A DNA stretch of 64,000 nt from Manihot esculenta (GCF_001659605.2 NC_035177.2:171307-235306); one strand, 5' to 3'. Counted from the first letter of the stretch, positions 1-11,270 are shown. Notes: generated by a model not told the origin, from the letters alone. Translations and numbers: made by a program.

Positions 1-2418
1 ATACTGATCAAAAGAAGGCAAGGAGATATACGATGAGACTTCATCCTAGGTATTCTTCCTTGATACTTCCAGCAGAGAAGGAGAGTTTCCACACTATAGT
101 TGATGCCGCCAGGAAAATGGAAGCAAGTGCCAATATTCAGAAACAGTCAAAGGCACAGGCTTCGGGTTCTAAGGCCCCCAGTGCAGCAACCTCAGGTAGC
201 AAAAGATGGGAAAAGGAAAAAGGAACAAAGAATAAGTTCTGGAGCAGAGTCAAGTCTGGTCTGGGAATGGGTAGTGGCTGAAGCTCTGGCGCAAGCATTC
301 CAGTATGTAGGAGATGTGGGAGATCACACAAGGGAGCTTGTAAGTTGGGATCTTCAGCTTGTTTTAAATGTGGACAGGAAGGGCATTTTGCTCGGGAATG
401 TCCTCAGGTGACTTTTGCACCATCCCAGCAGATGAGTTCAGGTAGTGTAGTACAGCCAGCAGCTCCAGCCATGCCTCAGAGTAGTGGCAGAGGTAGAGGG
501 AGAGGGGCAGCCTCTACTTCAGCGGCAGGTTCCCGAGGTGGAAATCCAGTAGCCCCAGCACGGATTTTCACTGTGACTTAGGAGGAGGCTAACACGTCGA
601 ACACAGTGGTGTCAGGTAATCTCATCATAGGGTGTTCTGATGTGTATGCTTTGATGGACCCCGGTGCTTCTCATTCCTTTATTGCTTCGAGAGCCATAGA
701 GAGACTGGGTTTAATTAGTTATGAGTTAGAGTATCCTCTCTGGGTCAGTGGATCCAAATGTGACCCATCAGTGGCAGTGTCAATCTGTCGTTTCAGTCCA
801 GTGTTTATAGAGGGTAGATGCCTTCCAGCTGACCTTGTGGTTCTAGATTTGACGGATTTTGATGTCATTCTAGGGATGGATTGGTTATCTGCATATGGTG
901 CTACCTTGGACTGTAGAGACAAGGTAGTTAGTCTTAGAGACCAGGATGGGTCCAAGTGTGTCTTTAGAGGAGACAAGAGAGGTACACCCAGAGGTTTGAT
1001 TTCAGCTCTTCAGGCTCGTCGTTTGCTTAGGAGGGGTTGTCAGGGGTTTCTAGCTCATGTGAGGGAGCTAGACAGTCAGGTTAGGGGACCAGCTTTGATA
1101 CCCGTAGTTCAAGAATTTCCAGATGTTTTCCCAGACGAACTACCAGGACTACCATCTGATAGGGAGATAGAGTTCGAAATTGAATTGTTGCCTGATACCA
1201 GACCTATCTCTATTGCTCCCTACAGGATGGCACCAGCAGAGCTGAAGGAATTGAAAGAACAGTTGCAGGATTTGGTAGATAAGGGTTTCATCCGCCCTAG
1301 TACCTCACCTTGGGGTGCTCCAGTGCTCTTTGTCAGAAAGAAGGATGGATCCCTCAGACTTTGTATTGACTATAGACAGTTGAACAAGGTCACTACCAAG
1401 AATAGGTATACTCTACCTAGGATTGATGATCTATTTGACCAACTAGCTGGAGCATGTTGTTTCTCTAAAATAGATCTGAGATCCGGGTATCATCAGTTGA
1501 GAGTCAGAGAGGCAGATGTGCCAAAGACAGCTTTCAGGACCAGATATGGGCATTATGAGTTCTTAGTGATGCCGTTCGGGTTGACTAACGCCCCTGCAGC
1601 ATTCATGGATCTCATGAACAGAGTTTTCAGCGAGTATCTGGATCACTTTGTTATTGTTTTCATTGATGATATCTTAGTGTATTCCAGAGATGCAGAGGAG
1701 CATGCCCAGCATCTGAGGATAGTTTTGCAGACACTGAGAGAGCATGGTTTGTATGCCAAGTTCTCTAAGTGTGAGTTTTGGTTGAGGAGCATTTCCTTCT
1801 TGGGACATGTAGTCTCAGCAGATGGGATAGAGGTAGACCCCAAGAAGATAGAGGCTGTAGCTAACTGGTCCAGACCCACTACTGTGACTGAGATTAAAAG
1901 CTTTCTGGGATTGGCAGGTTACTACAGGAGGTTCGTACAGGTCTTCTCGAAGATAGCTGCTCCTATGATCAAACTAACTCAGAAGAATCAGAAGTTTGTC
2001 TGGTCAGACAAGTGGGAAGAGAGCTTTGAGGAGCTCATGAGGAGATTGACATCAGCACCAGTGCTAGCTCTGCCTGTTAGTAACGAGGATTTCACAGACA
2101 CTGTGATGCATCTCGAGTGGGATTGGGTTGTGTTTTGATGCAGAGTGACAGGGTGATTGCTTATGCTTCCAGACAGTTAAAGAAGCACGAGTTGAATTAC
2201 CCCACCCATGACCTAGAGATGGTAGCAGTTATCTTTGCACTCAAGATGTGGAGGCATTACCTCTATAGGGTTAAATGCGAGATCTTCACTGATCACAAGA
2301 GTTTACAGTACATCTTGAGTCAGAGGGAGCTGAATTTGAGGTAGAGAAGATGGGTAGAATTGCTCAGTGATTATGATTGTAAGATCCAGTATCATCCGGG
2401 TAAGGCGAATGTTGTGGC
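1..2418 (+). mobile_element. Element Z: internal fragment of a Tekay-like Ty3/Gypsy retrotransposon
   Basis: This is the outermost layer visible. It is the internal part of a chromodomain-family Ty3/Gypsy element, entering from the left edge in mid-gag and cut at 2418 in the RNase H region, where the LTR of element A begins (TGTAATACCC at 2419). The last five bases before the break (GTGGC, 2414-2418) should be A's target duplication. The matching right flank lies outside the window. The family assignment rests on close reading-frame identity with element C. Confidence 0.93.
3..2418 (+). pseudogene. Broken gag-pol (gag C-terminus, protease, RT, part of RNase H) of element Z
   Basis: The open frame enters from the left edge in the gag domain ([19 protein letters not shown]) and carries a CCHC nucleocapsid knuckle ([14 protein letters not shown]) near 360-400. 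An aspartic protease follows ([10 protein letters not shown], near 650), then a reverse transcriptase with FIDDILVYS near 1655-1685, then the RNase H start. Four lesions break it: TGA at 279, TAG at 579 and TAG at 2342 compared with the other copies, and a one-base frameshift near 2096-2106 where FTVFCDAS is expected. It ends abruptly at VVA, just before the DALSRK motif, because element A is inserted there. In intact relatives gag-pol is one polyprotein processed by its own protease. This copy cannot make it. Confidence is high because copies at 41000, 49000 and 56000 align almost base for base. Confidence 0.93.
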
Positions 2419-4065
2419 TGTAATACCCGGCTAGAGTACGGCACCGGAATTCCTGTTGTCCGGTGGAATCCGGGGTGTCGGAATCCTCTAGAAGGGTAGG
2501 ATTTATATTTTTCTAAAGAAATGTTGAATGTTTTCATGTTTTAAAGTTAAATGGAACTAAGTTTTGAGTTAAAATGAACCAAGGCAGAAAGCAAAGTTCG
2601 GCCGCCGAAGGTAAGTTCGGCCGCCGAAAGTGCTCAATGTTCGGCTTCCGAAGTTCAAGTTCGGCCCCCGAATGTTGCATGGTTTTGCATGCAATTCGGC
2701 AGCCGAAGCTGAGTTGGCCAGCCAGCTGAGTCAGTGTTTTGGACAGATGTTGGCCTCAGATCATTGCCATAGGATAGGCCACGTCTCTCATGACTCATCT
2801 GCAAGCTTTTTAGCTGCTCATGCAGAGTTTCTGCTGGTTTTCAAGGGTTTTGAAGGTTTTGAAGTTAAAAAAGCAAGTTTTGAGGTTTAATGAATTTGAA
2901 GAAGAGTTGATCCATTTTTCTTTGTTCAGATCGTTCATCTTCCTGTTTACAAGAGGTAAGTGAAGGTCTTGAACTTGTTTTAATGTTTTACAGAAGTTTT
3001 ATGGAGGTTTGGTTAAAGATGCATGTTTAGGTGAAAAATGATAGTTTTGATGATTTATGCATGTAAGTATGATTATGTGATATGTATATTGTTTTGTTGG
3101 GGTTTTAAGTTAGTTTTGGACCCCTTGGAGCATGTATATGAGTATATGCATAGTTTGAGAGGATTGAATGCATGATTTGGGGAGCATGAAAAGAGATGGG
3201 AGGCTGGTTGAAGCTTGAAGCTGAGTTCTTGATGAACTCAGGTTCGGCAGTCGAAGGAGCATTCGGCCGCCGAACCTCTTGCATGGTGGCTTTGGCTGCC
3301 ACAGCTTGCCCTTGAGAGTTTTGAAGTTCGGCTCTGTTTGGTGGATTCGGCCGCCGAAGGTTAGAGACTTTCATCTTTGGAGTGCCTTTCAGCCCCTGAA
3401 ACTTGCCCCCGAAAGGGTTCGGCCGCCGAAGATTGAGATTCGGCCGCCGAAGGTGCATGAGTTTCGTCTCTGGAGAGGACTTTCGGCCGCCGAACCTGCC
3501 GCCGAAAGTGTCCTGTTAAGCTTTTCTATTGCATGCTTTGCATGAGTTTTAGCGTGAGATTAAGGGGATTCTTGGGGAGTTTAATAGAGTTATTTTTAAG
3601 ATAGTTTGGTCCCTTAATTGAGTCTTTCTGTGCTTACACAGACCAGAGGAACCAGAGAGAGCAGCAGTGAGTACTGCTCCAGAGTTTACTGAACCTGCAG
3701 AGTTAGTCCAGATAGCCAGAGGTGAGTGGAACTAAACTTATTACTCGTTTTAATTTGAGACATTAACTGCTTTTAGCATCTTTCATGCATCATGGTTATG
3801 CAATAGGTTGATTGCATTAGAATTCACAAAGATGTTGCATTGCATATCTATTTGTTGGTGTGGGTAAATGCTGAATGATCCAGTAGTTCCAGACAGGAAG
3901 TCCAGGACCCCATTCTACGGCCTGGCAGGTATAGGAAAGTCCAGGACCCCATTCTACGGCCTGGCGGGTATAGGCAAACAGTCTATACTTGGTGAATGGT
4001 AAGTACAGGTGTTATATAAACATATACATATATGGGACAGGAAGACCAGGACCCCAGTCTACGGC
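2419..4065 (+). repeat. 5' LTR of element A, left part
   Basis: The LTR begins TGTAATACCCGGCTAGAG, the start shared with the LTRs at 41609, 44717, 58788 and 61554. It contains many copies of the 13-mer TTCGGCCGCCGAA and its variants, a donor-like AGGTAAGT near 2955, and two copies of a CCAGG...CCTGG minisatellite near 3899-3970. It is interrupted at 4065 by element D. The last five bases (ACGGC, 4061-4065) reappear at 21517-21521, where the LTR resumes. No coding capacity is supported. ORFs here are read-through of the GCC-rich repeats. Confidence 0.93.
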
Positions 4066-4289
4066 TGTAATACCCAGCTCGTTCAGGCATCGAAATTCCT
4101 ACCGTCCGGTGGAATCTCGGATGTCGAATTCGTGTTGCGGGATTTTCTCAAGGTTTTCTAACATGTTTTTGTAAGTGTTTTATGGTTTTGAAAGGAAAGG
4201 GAATGAGTTTTGCAGAGAAAAGACCAAGGAGGCAAAATGCAGGTTCGGCCGCCGAAGGAAAAGTTCGACCGCCGAAAGTGCTATAGGTT
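4066..4289 (+). repeat. 5' LTR of element D, first 224 bases
   Basis: It matches 18971 onward and ends at AGGTT (4285-4289), the target duplication made when element E inserted. The second copy is at 14504-14508. Confidence 0.93.
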
Positions 4290-5992
4290 TGACTCGCGGT
4301 TGTCGAAGCCGGTCAAAAATAACCTTCCTGGTTATCAACAATTTTACAACTGCAGATAGTGGTGAAAGGATCGAATCCACAGAGAATTGATTACCTATTT
4401 ATTTTTCCCAACAAGACCAATAAAATGAACTGAAACAATAATAAATTAAAGATGAGATAAAAGACTGAAAGTGGGATCAAATGAGATAAACTGACAACAG
4501 AATAAATTGCAATAAAAATAAAATGGGGGAGTTTGAGATTGATTGTAGTAAACTAATAATGAGAATAATAGAAAGCAAATAATTTAAAATAAAAGAGTAA
4601 ATCAATATGAGGAAAGCCTAGTTGAAGATATGGATCCACTTTGGTTGTTTGGGTAGATCATTGAAACTTAAATTATCTTGATTGGTTCAATAGATTAGTT
4701 ATGGGGTGGAAGACGCTTCTCACCACCATGTCTCTCCTTATGATTAAATTAATTAGGGAACGTCCTCTAATTAATTACTAATTAACAAATTGTCAAGGAA
4801 CGTCCTTGGGCCGTAGGCATCAAAACAATTGTCAATTGCATAAAGAAATAGAGAGATCCAATCCTAGCTACCCAAACGTATGGAGATAACGCTAGATCAT
4901 GCAATTCCTTGATTTTTACGCCAAGTGTTCTAAGTTCAGAATATTTCCAGCAATTACGGACTAAAAATAATCCCAACTAACAATCAATTAACTTTGAAAT
5001 TAAAATCAAGTGGCCAATTTGATCAAAACAACACAGTAATCATGTAATTAAAGCATCAATTGCATAAATATTGAATAAAACCAAAGACAATAATTTATGT
5101 TCAGATCTCACAACCCATTAAACAACCATAGTTTCAACCAATCCTCAACTAGATGAAAAATCAGCCACTCATTGACCGAATTGAAAACAGAAAAATAAAA
5201 GAAAAAAAAGAAAAAGGAAAAGAGAGAACCGATGGAGCGCAGAGGCCGGCGGAAATCGCCGAACAGGAGAGATTGTGTCTTTTCTGTCTGTGAAAAGCTC
5301 TTTAAATAGAGCTGGAGAGACGCCCTATTCAGGAAAATTGCTCGCAGTCATGTGCGAGCGTAGATCAGGTGCGGTGATGTGCTGAACGGGCGAGTGGACG
5401 TGCGGAGCCTGGAGTGCGCGATCTGTGGTCCACGTGAGGAAATGGCCTTGGTCCATGTGAGGGGGTGAGCAGGCTGTTTGGCCCTTTGGCGTGAGTGACG
5501 AGATGCACCGGTCCACGTGTGGGTGTTGATGAAGCGGTCCATTGCAGAGAGCTTTGGTTTGGGGGCCATGTGCAGATTAGTCCATGTGAAGAGTTGATGA
5601 AGCCTAGGCGGGCCCATGTGCAAGTGGTTTGGTGCTGGCCACATGTGCACGTTTTGATGAAGAGAATTGGTCCATCTGCGCGTGTGGGCTTGATTCACGT
5701 GGAGAGAGCGGTGAAGCGCGGGTCTGTTGCGCGTGAATGCTTCGGGAATGGGCCATGGTGAATGCGCGCAGAGTGGGCCGTCCAAGCTTTGGCGGAATGG
5801 GCCGTCCGTGTCCTCTTGTGCGAGCCCAATTATTTCTTGGCTCCAAATAATGCGGTTTTAGGAGGATTTTCTCCAAATTATCCTTTTACACCATTTTCTG
5901 CAAAATAATATTAAAAGCAATAAATTAAGCAGAAATCATGTAAATATTTATCAATAATATTAATATAAAATGGACTAATTTATGCTCTATCA
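4290..5992 (-). repeat. LTR of element E (3' LTR in element orientation)
   Basis: On the minus strand it begins TGATAGAGC and ends CGCGAGTCA. It contains a TATA-like TATTTAAA inside the palindromic block 5297-5312 (minus strand), a CA/G-rich stretch at 5340-5830 with three CACGTG hexamers (5431, 5514, 5696), and an AT-rich remainder. No ORF in it is credible. Confidence 0.93.
5297..5312 (-). promoter_or_regulatory. Candidate TATA box in element E LTR
   Basis: The minus strand reads GCTCTATTTAAAGAGC, an inverted repeat around TATTTAAA, about 690 bases into the LTR. This is a plausible position for the U3 core promoter. The same block occurs in the other two E LTRs. Promoter function is inferred. 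Confidence 0.45.
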
Positions 5993-5996
5993 AATA

Positions 5997-6032
5997 CCCC
6001 CACACTTAGCCTTTTGCTTGTCCTCAAGCAAA
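5997..6032 (-). promoter_or_regulatory. Polypurine tract with adjacent AGGA-loop hairpin (element E, unit 2)
   Basis: On the minus strand 8-bp arms TTTGCTTG/CAAGCAAA enclose the loop AGGA. They are followed by AAGTGTGGGGGTATT and then the LTR start TGATAGAG. The purine tract next to the LTR is the expected plus-strand DNA primer. The hairpin's role is unknown. Confidence 0.8.
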
Positions 6033-6892
6033 TAAACATAATCAAACAAGCTTCCTCACTCTAGATCCTTATTTCCACTTAAGCTCTTACTCTAAACCCT
6101 TATTTTGAAGTATTGCAGTGAAGAATATATGCATGAAGAATATATGCATGAAGATTACTTACCTCCTTTCCTTGTTTCCCTTTGCTTACCATGGCTAGGA
6201 TTTATTTTCCTCAAGAGAGACCATACATGCACATTATTTGCTAAGACTTTTTCTAGCTTTCAGATTGACTTGCCCTTACCTTGAAGTACTTTATTCAGGC
6301 TTTTGCACTTTAGATCTTGGAAAGGTCACCAACCTATTTTTGATTTGAAGGTTTATATTTTTCAGTTGGTCACCTATCCAAGTGGCTACTTGCCTTGTTC
6401 ATAGTCTTTTGACTATTGGAACAATTTTCAATTTGTGCTTTTGAGGTCTTTGCCTTTGCTGAATTTTCTTTCTCTCAATGATTTGGGCAAATCAACACCA
6501 ATTGCTAAATCAAGTCATATTAAGTTCATTCACACAATTTTCAATTTATTCTCATCAATTGAGGGTCATCAATATATTTTTCACCATGGCAAACTCAAAG
6601 ATTCAATTCAAAAGGCAATTCTCAAACATGAATATAACCCACTGCAATTGATTCAACATAAGTTTAAAGAGTTATCACCTCAATGGGGTCAGGGAAAGAA
6701 AAGCTCATCCAACATAGTCTATATGATGAGTAAAGCATCTCAAAAACAGAGACAAAATAAATAAATAAAAACTGTGGCTATCTGTGTGTGTTATTAAAAG
6801 CAAAACGAAAAATTGAAAATCACACTAAAAAAATGAAAATAAAAATTCAAACTGAAAATCAAAGCAAAAATTTAAAAATTCAGAAATATGCA

Positions 6893-6925
6893 CCCCCACA
6901 CCTAAATCATGCATTGTCCTCAATG
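6893..6925 (-). promoter_or_regulatory. Second, internal hairpin plus polypurine module (element E, unit 2)
   Basis: On the minus strand CATTG-AGGA-CAATG is followed by GATTTAGGTGTGGGGGTGCA. It repeats the plan of the module at the LTR edge but lies about 0.9 kb upstream. It could be a central polypurine tract or a relic. Function is inferred only. Confidence 0.55.
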
Positions 6926-7006
6926 TGTAAAAAAACATAAAAGAACAAAGGAAACTGAGTACTCCCCTGGGTGTGGTGTGCATGGTGCGATCCACTTGAT
7001 CAAGGC

Positions 7007-8392
7007 TCAAGTAATTGGGGAAGGGAAAAGAGTCCCAACTGCATTGAGCAAAAAGTGTAGCACTCCTTTTGATTTTGTCATAGCCCATCCTACTTTTTCC
7101 ATGTACTCATGAAGTAACATGATTAGCTTCTCCTCTTTCAGATGAGGTGTGCCTCTAGCCCTTATGTTTGTATTTTTGAGATGATTGGGAAGAACTTTGA
7201 ACTCCAATTCATGTTTCTCTATGGCTAGCTGCAATTTAGTACTGAATTCAGGCAAAATAAACTCTACCTTATCCGGAGGTTTGGGAAGACATTGATCTGC
7301 ATGCTCCTTTGGTTTGGGCCATTGGACAACCATTTGTTCCTCCTGGGCATGGACTGTTTGCATTGGAAGGATGAAAGGAGTTTCAATTTCCTCCTTCTGC
7401 ATAGGACCTAACTGAGGTGGAAGACTGATTTGTGTTGGAAGCTGAAAGGACGCGCCTGAGAGAATTTCAGGTACTCCTTCTTGCTTAAGATTGATCTGCA
7501 ATGGAAGAATGAAAGGAGTTTCATGCGATGGAAGCTGAAGAGGTGCAACTAGAAGAGTTGCAGGACTGTCCTGCGGTCCAAGCTGAGGTGGTTCAATTGG
7601 AGTTCCTTCTGACTGCGCAAGATTGATCTGAAGAGGTGCGATTGGCTCTCCTTTGTTCTGCGCGTGTTCGCAGTCCACCTGTTGGATGTAATAGTTAGTT
7701 TCTTTCAGTTCTGGCTCTTTTTGGCTCTCTTCATCTTTTTGGCTAGCCTCCCTGCATGAGTCATTGGTTAGAATATCATCTTTTATATCAAAAACATCTT
7801 TGCTCAAACAATCAATGATATTTGAATTATCAACAAGTTCTATTTGATCCGTTTGTTTGGACAAACAGTATTCTGGTTGTGTCTCTTCAGCAGCTTGTTC
7901 TTGTACTTGCCAACTTTCCTCATCATCCTCCACATCTTGAAGTTCTTGCTCTCTTCTTAACATGAGTGCATTCAATGAGATGGCCATTTGACCCATTTGT
8001 TGTTGCATCATTTGCAAGGTCTTCATAACCTCATTATTATTATCAGTGTCCATTGGTGGTGCTAGTTGGGCTGGATATCCTTGATAATCTTGGTAGTTGT
8101 TAGCCTCATCATAGCCATAGTTCGGTTGGTCTCCCCAATATGGATTGTATGTGTCATGGTAGGGATCATGTCTTGACTGTTCATAGAATCCTCCATATGC
8201 ATGAACTGGTTGATAATTCTCATACAGCTTAGGACATTGATCAGTTAGGTGTCCTATTTGCGCACACATCCCACATGGCCGAGGTGGCCAAAATCGTGGA
8301 GCCTGTTGAGCTCGGCCTATGACAAGATTTTCCACAAGAGATGTTAGCTTTGAAATTCGAGAATCAATGGTAGATGTACTTACCTCACCCAT
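7007..8392 (-). CDS. Chimeric gag nucleocapsid/linker protein of element E, unit 2 (461 aa)
   Basis: The intact ORF starts MGEVSTSTIDSRISKLTSLV and has one CCHC zinc knuckle (C40, C43, H48, C53), typical of an RNA-binding nucleocapsid. The capsid part of gag that should precede it is gone. So is the protease: the sequence jumps to a stretch (IIDCLSKDVFDIKDDILTND) that in element H lies after the protease, then to an acidic, Q/P-rich linker with repeated PLQINL and PPQLGP motifs. It ends with a segment like the pre-RT region (LPNHLKNTNIRA...GWAM). It stays open in both tandem units with only two residue differences noticed. Likely role: RNA binding or packaging for mobilisation in trans. That is inference. 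It contains one CLSKQTDQ, resembling the CLPKQTGQT repeats of H. Confidence 0.8.
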   Translation of the reverse strand: MGEVSTSTIDSRISKLTSLVENLVIGRAQQAPRFWPPRPCGMCAQIGHLTDQCPKLYENYQPVHAYGGFYEQSRHDPYHDTYNPYWGDQPNYGYDEANNYQDYQGYPAQLAPPMDTDNNNEVMKTLQMMQQQMGQMAISLNALMLRREQELQDVEDDEESWQVQEQAAEETQPEYCLSKQTDQIELVDNSNIIDCLSKDVFDIKDDILTNDSCREASQKDEESQKEPELKETNYYIQQVDCEHAQNKGEPIAPLQINLAQSEGTPIEPPQLGPQDSPATLLVAPLQLPSHETPFILPLQINLKQEGVPEILSGASFQLPTQISLPPQLGPMQKEEIETPFILPMQTVHAQEEQMVVQWPKPKEHADQCLPKPPDKVEFILPEFSTKLQLAIEKHELEFKVLPNHLKNTNIRARGTPHLKEEKLIMLLHEYMEKVGWAMTKSKGVLHFLLNAVGTLFPSPIT

Positions 8393-8426
8393 GATTTAGA
8401 GATGTTTGGAAGCTTTTTGTGCTCAA

Positions 8427-8458
8427 ATTTTTTTTTTTTTTTATTTTTTTTTTTTTTT
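8427..8458. repeat. Homopolymer-rich T tract
   Basis: A run of about 30 T broken by one A lies in the short leader of unit 2. The equivalent tract in the other unit (12692-12706) is about half as long, so slippage has occurred since duplication. Confidence 0.85.
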
Positions 8459-8530
8459 GGGAATCTTAAGGAAGAATGTCCTTGAGTGCAGATTTGGCCC
8501 TAAAAGAAAAATAAACAAGTTAGATCAATT

Positions 8531-8547
8531 CCCCGGCAACGGCGCCA
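8531..8547 (-). promoter_or_regulatory. Primer binding site, tRNA-Asp type (element E, unit 2)
   Basis: The plus strand CCCCGGCAACGGCGCCA equals the 3' end of plant tRNA-Asp(GUC), so the minus strand is complementary to it. It lies five bases inside the middle LTR, where minus-strand DNA synthesis would be primed. Confidence 0.9.
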
Positions 8548-8552
8548 ATTTT

Positions 8553-10256
8553 TGACTCGCGGTTGTCGAAACCGGTCAAAAATAACCTTCCTGGTTATCA
8601 ACAATTTTACAACTGCAGATAGTGGTGAAAGGATCGAATCCACAGAGAATTGATTACCTATTTATTTTTCCCAACAAGACCAATAAAATGAACTGAAACA
8701 ATAATAAATTAAAGATGAGATAAAAGACTGAAAGTGGGATCAAATGAGATAAACTGACAACAGAATAAATTGCAATAAAAGTAAAATGGGGGAGTTTGAG
8801 ATTGATTGTAGTAAACTAATAATGAGAATAATAGAAAGCAAATAATTTAAAATAAAAGAGTAAATCAATATGAGGAAAGCCTAGTTGAAGATATGGATCC
8901 ACTTTGGTTGTTTGGGTTGATCATTGAAACTTAAATTATCTTGATTGGTTCAATAGATTAGTTATGGGGGTGGAAGACGCTTCTCACCACCATGTCTCTC
9001 CTTATGATTAAATTAATTAGCGAACGTCCTCTAATTAATTACTAATTAACAAATTGTCAAGGAACGTCCTTGGGCCGTAGGCATCAAAACAATTGTCAAT
9101 TGCATAAAGAAATAGAGAGATCCAATCCTAACTACCCAAACGTATGGAGATAACGCTAGATCATGCAATTCCTTGGTTTTTACGCCAAGTGTTCTAAGGT
9201 CAGAATATTTCCAGCAATTACGGACTAAAAATAATCCCAACTAACAATCAATTAACTTTGAAATTAAAATCAAGTGGCCAATTTGATCAAAACAACACAG
9301 TAATCATGTAATTAAAGCATCAATTGCATAAATATTGAATAAAACCAAAGACAATAATTTATGTTCAGATCTCACAACCCATTAAACAACCATAGTTTCA
9401 ACCAATCCTCAACTAGATGAAAAATCAGCCACTCATTGACCGAATTGAAAACAGAAAAATAAAAGAAAAAAAAGAAAAAGGAAAAGAGAGAACCGATGGA
9501 ACGCAGAGGCCGGCGGAAATCGCCGAACAGGAGAGATTGTGTCTTTTCTGTCTGTGAAAAGCTCTTTAAATAGAGCTGGAGAGACGCCCTATTCAGGAAA
9601 ATTGCTCGCGGTCATGTGCGAGCGTAGATCAGGTGCGGTGATGTGCTGAACGGGCGAGTGGACGTGCGGAGCCTGGAGTGCGCGATCTGTGGTCCACGTG
9701 AGGAAATGGCCTTGGTCCATGTGAGGGGGTGAGCAGGCTGTTTGGCCCTTTGGCGTGAGTGACGAGATGCACCGGTCCACGTGTGGGTGTTGATGAAGCG
9801 GTCCATTGCAGAGAGCTTTGGTTTGGGGGCCATGTGCAGATTAGTCCATGTGAAGAGTTGATGAAGCCTAGGCGGGCCCATGTGCAAGTGGTTTGGTGCT
9901 GGCCACATGTGCACGTTTTGATGAAGAGAATTGGTCCATCTGCGCGTGTGGGCTTGATTCACGTGGAGAGAGCGGTGAAGCGCGGGTCTGTTGCGCGTGA
10001 ATGCTTCGGGAATGGGCCATGGTGAATGCGCGCAGAGTGGGCCGTCCAAGCTTTGGCGGAATGGGCCGTCCGTGTCCTCTTGTGCGAGCCCAATTATTTC
10101 TTAGCTCCAAATAATGCGGTTTTAGGAGGATTTTCTCCAAATTATCCTTTTACACCATTTTCTGCAAAATAATATTAAAAGCAATAAATTAAGCAGAAAT
10201 CATGTAAATATTTATCAATAATATTAATATAAAATGGACTAATTTATGCTCTATCA
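8553..10256 (-). repeat. Middle LTR of element E, shared by both tandem units
   Basis: It is 1704 bases with the same ends as the flanking two LTRs (plus-strand TGACTCGCGG...CTCTATCA). It acts as the 3' LTR of the right unit and the 5' LTR of the left unit. No 5-bp duplication separates the units here; a tRNA-Asp primer site is on one side and a polypurine tract on the other. Confidence 0.93.
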
Positions 10257-10260
10257 AATA

Positions 10261-10296
10261 CCCCCACACTTAGCCTTTTGCTTGTCCTCAAGCAAA
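10261..10296 (-). promoter_or_regulatory. Polypurine tract with AGGA-loop hairpin (element E, unit 1)
   Basis: Same arrangement as at 5997-6032: stem TTTGCTTG/CAAGCAAA, loop AGGA, then GTGTGGGGGTATT against the middle LTR. Confidence 0.8.
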
Positions 10297-11156
10297 TAAA
10301 CATAATCAAACAAGCTTCCTCACTCTAGATCCTTATTTCCACTTAAGCTCTTACTCTAAACCCTTATTTTGAAGCATTGCAGTGAAGAATATATGCATGA
10401 AGAATATATGCATGAAGATTACTTACCTCCTTTCCTTGTTTCCCTTTGCTTACCATGGCTAGGATTTATTTTCCTCAAGAGAGACCATACATGCACATTA
10501 TTTGCTAAGACTTTTTCTAGCTTTCAGATTGACTTGCCCTTACCTTGAAGTACTTTATTCAGGCTTTTGCACTTTAGATCTTGGAAAGGTCACCAACCTA
10601 TTTTTGATTTGAAGGTTTATATTTTTCAGTTGGTCACCTATCCAAGTGGCTACTTGCCTTGTTCATAGTCTTTTGACTATTGGAACAATTTTCAATTTGT
10701 GCTTTTGAGGTCTTTGCCTTTGCTGAATTTTCTTTCTCTCAATGATTTGGGCAAATCAACACCAATTGCTAAATCAAGTCATATTAAGTTCATTCACACA
10801 ATTTTCAATTTATTCTCATCAATTGAGGGTCATCAATATATTTTTCACCATGGCAAACTCAAAGATTCAATTCAAAAGGCAATTCTCAAACATGAATATA
10901 ACCCACTGCAATTGATTCAACATAAGTTTAAAGAGTTATCACCTCAATGGGGTCAGGGAAAGAAAAGCTCATCCAACATAGTCTATATGATGAGTAAAGC
11001 ATCTCAAAAACAGAGACAAAATAAATAAATAAAAACTGTGGCTATCTGTGTGTGTTATTAAAAGCAAAACAAAAAATTGAAAATCACACTAAAAAAATGA
11101 AAATAAAAATTCAAACTGAAAATCAAAGCAAAAATTTAAAAATTCAGAAATATGCA

Positions 11157-11189
11157 CCCCCACACCTAAATCATGCATTGTCCTCAATG
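11157..11189 (-). promoter_or_regulatory. Internal hairpin plus polypurine module (element E, unit 1)
   Basis: CATTG-AGGA-CAATG followed by GTGTGGGGGTGCA on the minus strand, a copy of 6893-6925. Confidence 0.55.
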
Positions 11190-11270
11190 TGTAAAAAAAC
11201 ATAAAAGAACAAAGGAAACTGAGTACTCCCCTGGGTGTGGTGTGCATGGTGCGATCCACTTGATCAAGGC

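Larger units (their letters stand above)
5993..7006 (-). other. 3' untranslated region of element E, unit 2
   Basis: This is about 1 kb of non-coding, AT-rich sequence between the ORF stop and the 3' LTR. It is closely similar to 24282-25170 of element H although the two elements' ORFs differ. It contains two hairpin-plus-polypurine modules (at 5997-6032 and 6893-6925). A plus-strand 109-codon ORF at 6435-6764 is not preserved in H and is not annotated. Confidence 0.8.
10257..11270 (-). other. 3' untranslated region of element E, unit 1
   Basis: It is a near-identical copy of 5993-7006, including both hairpin/polypurine modules. No supported gene. Confidence 0.8.

Noticed and set aside
3105..3545. 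RRPN/RPPK-rich ORFs in the Tekay-like LTRs (also near 15094, 42361, 45542, 52867)
   Set aside because: They are read-through of the TTCGGCCGCCGAA repeats. They occur on both strands and have no known domain.
5348..5785. 145-codon minus ORF in element E LTR (also 9612-10049, 13859-14296)
   Set aside because: It lies in U3 with repeated CCATGTG motifs. Composition explains the open frame and overlapping frames on both strands are equally open.
6435..6764. Plus-strand 109-codon ORF, present again at 10699-11028
   Set aside because: It is antisense to element E's 3' UTR. The homologous DNA in element H (about 24720-24900) is interrupted by stops, so the frame is not conserved.
8531..8547. Possible tRNA-Asp gene end
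   Set aside because: Only the 17-base 3' end is present, with no cloverleaf upstream. Its place beside an LTR identifies a primer binding site.
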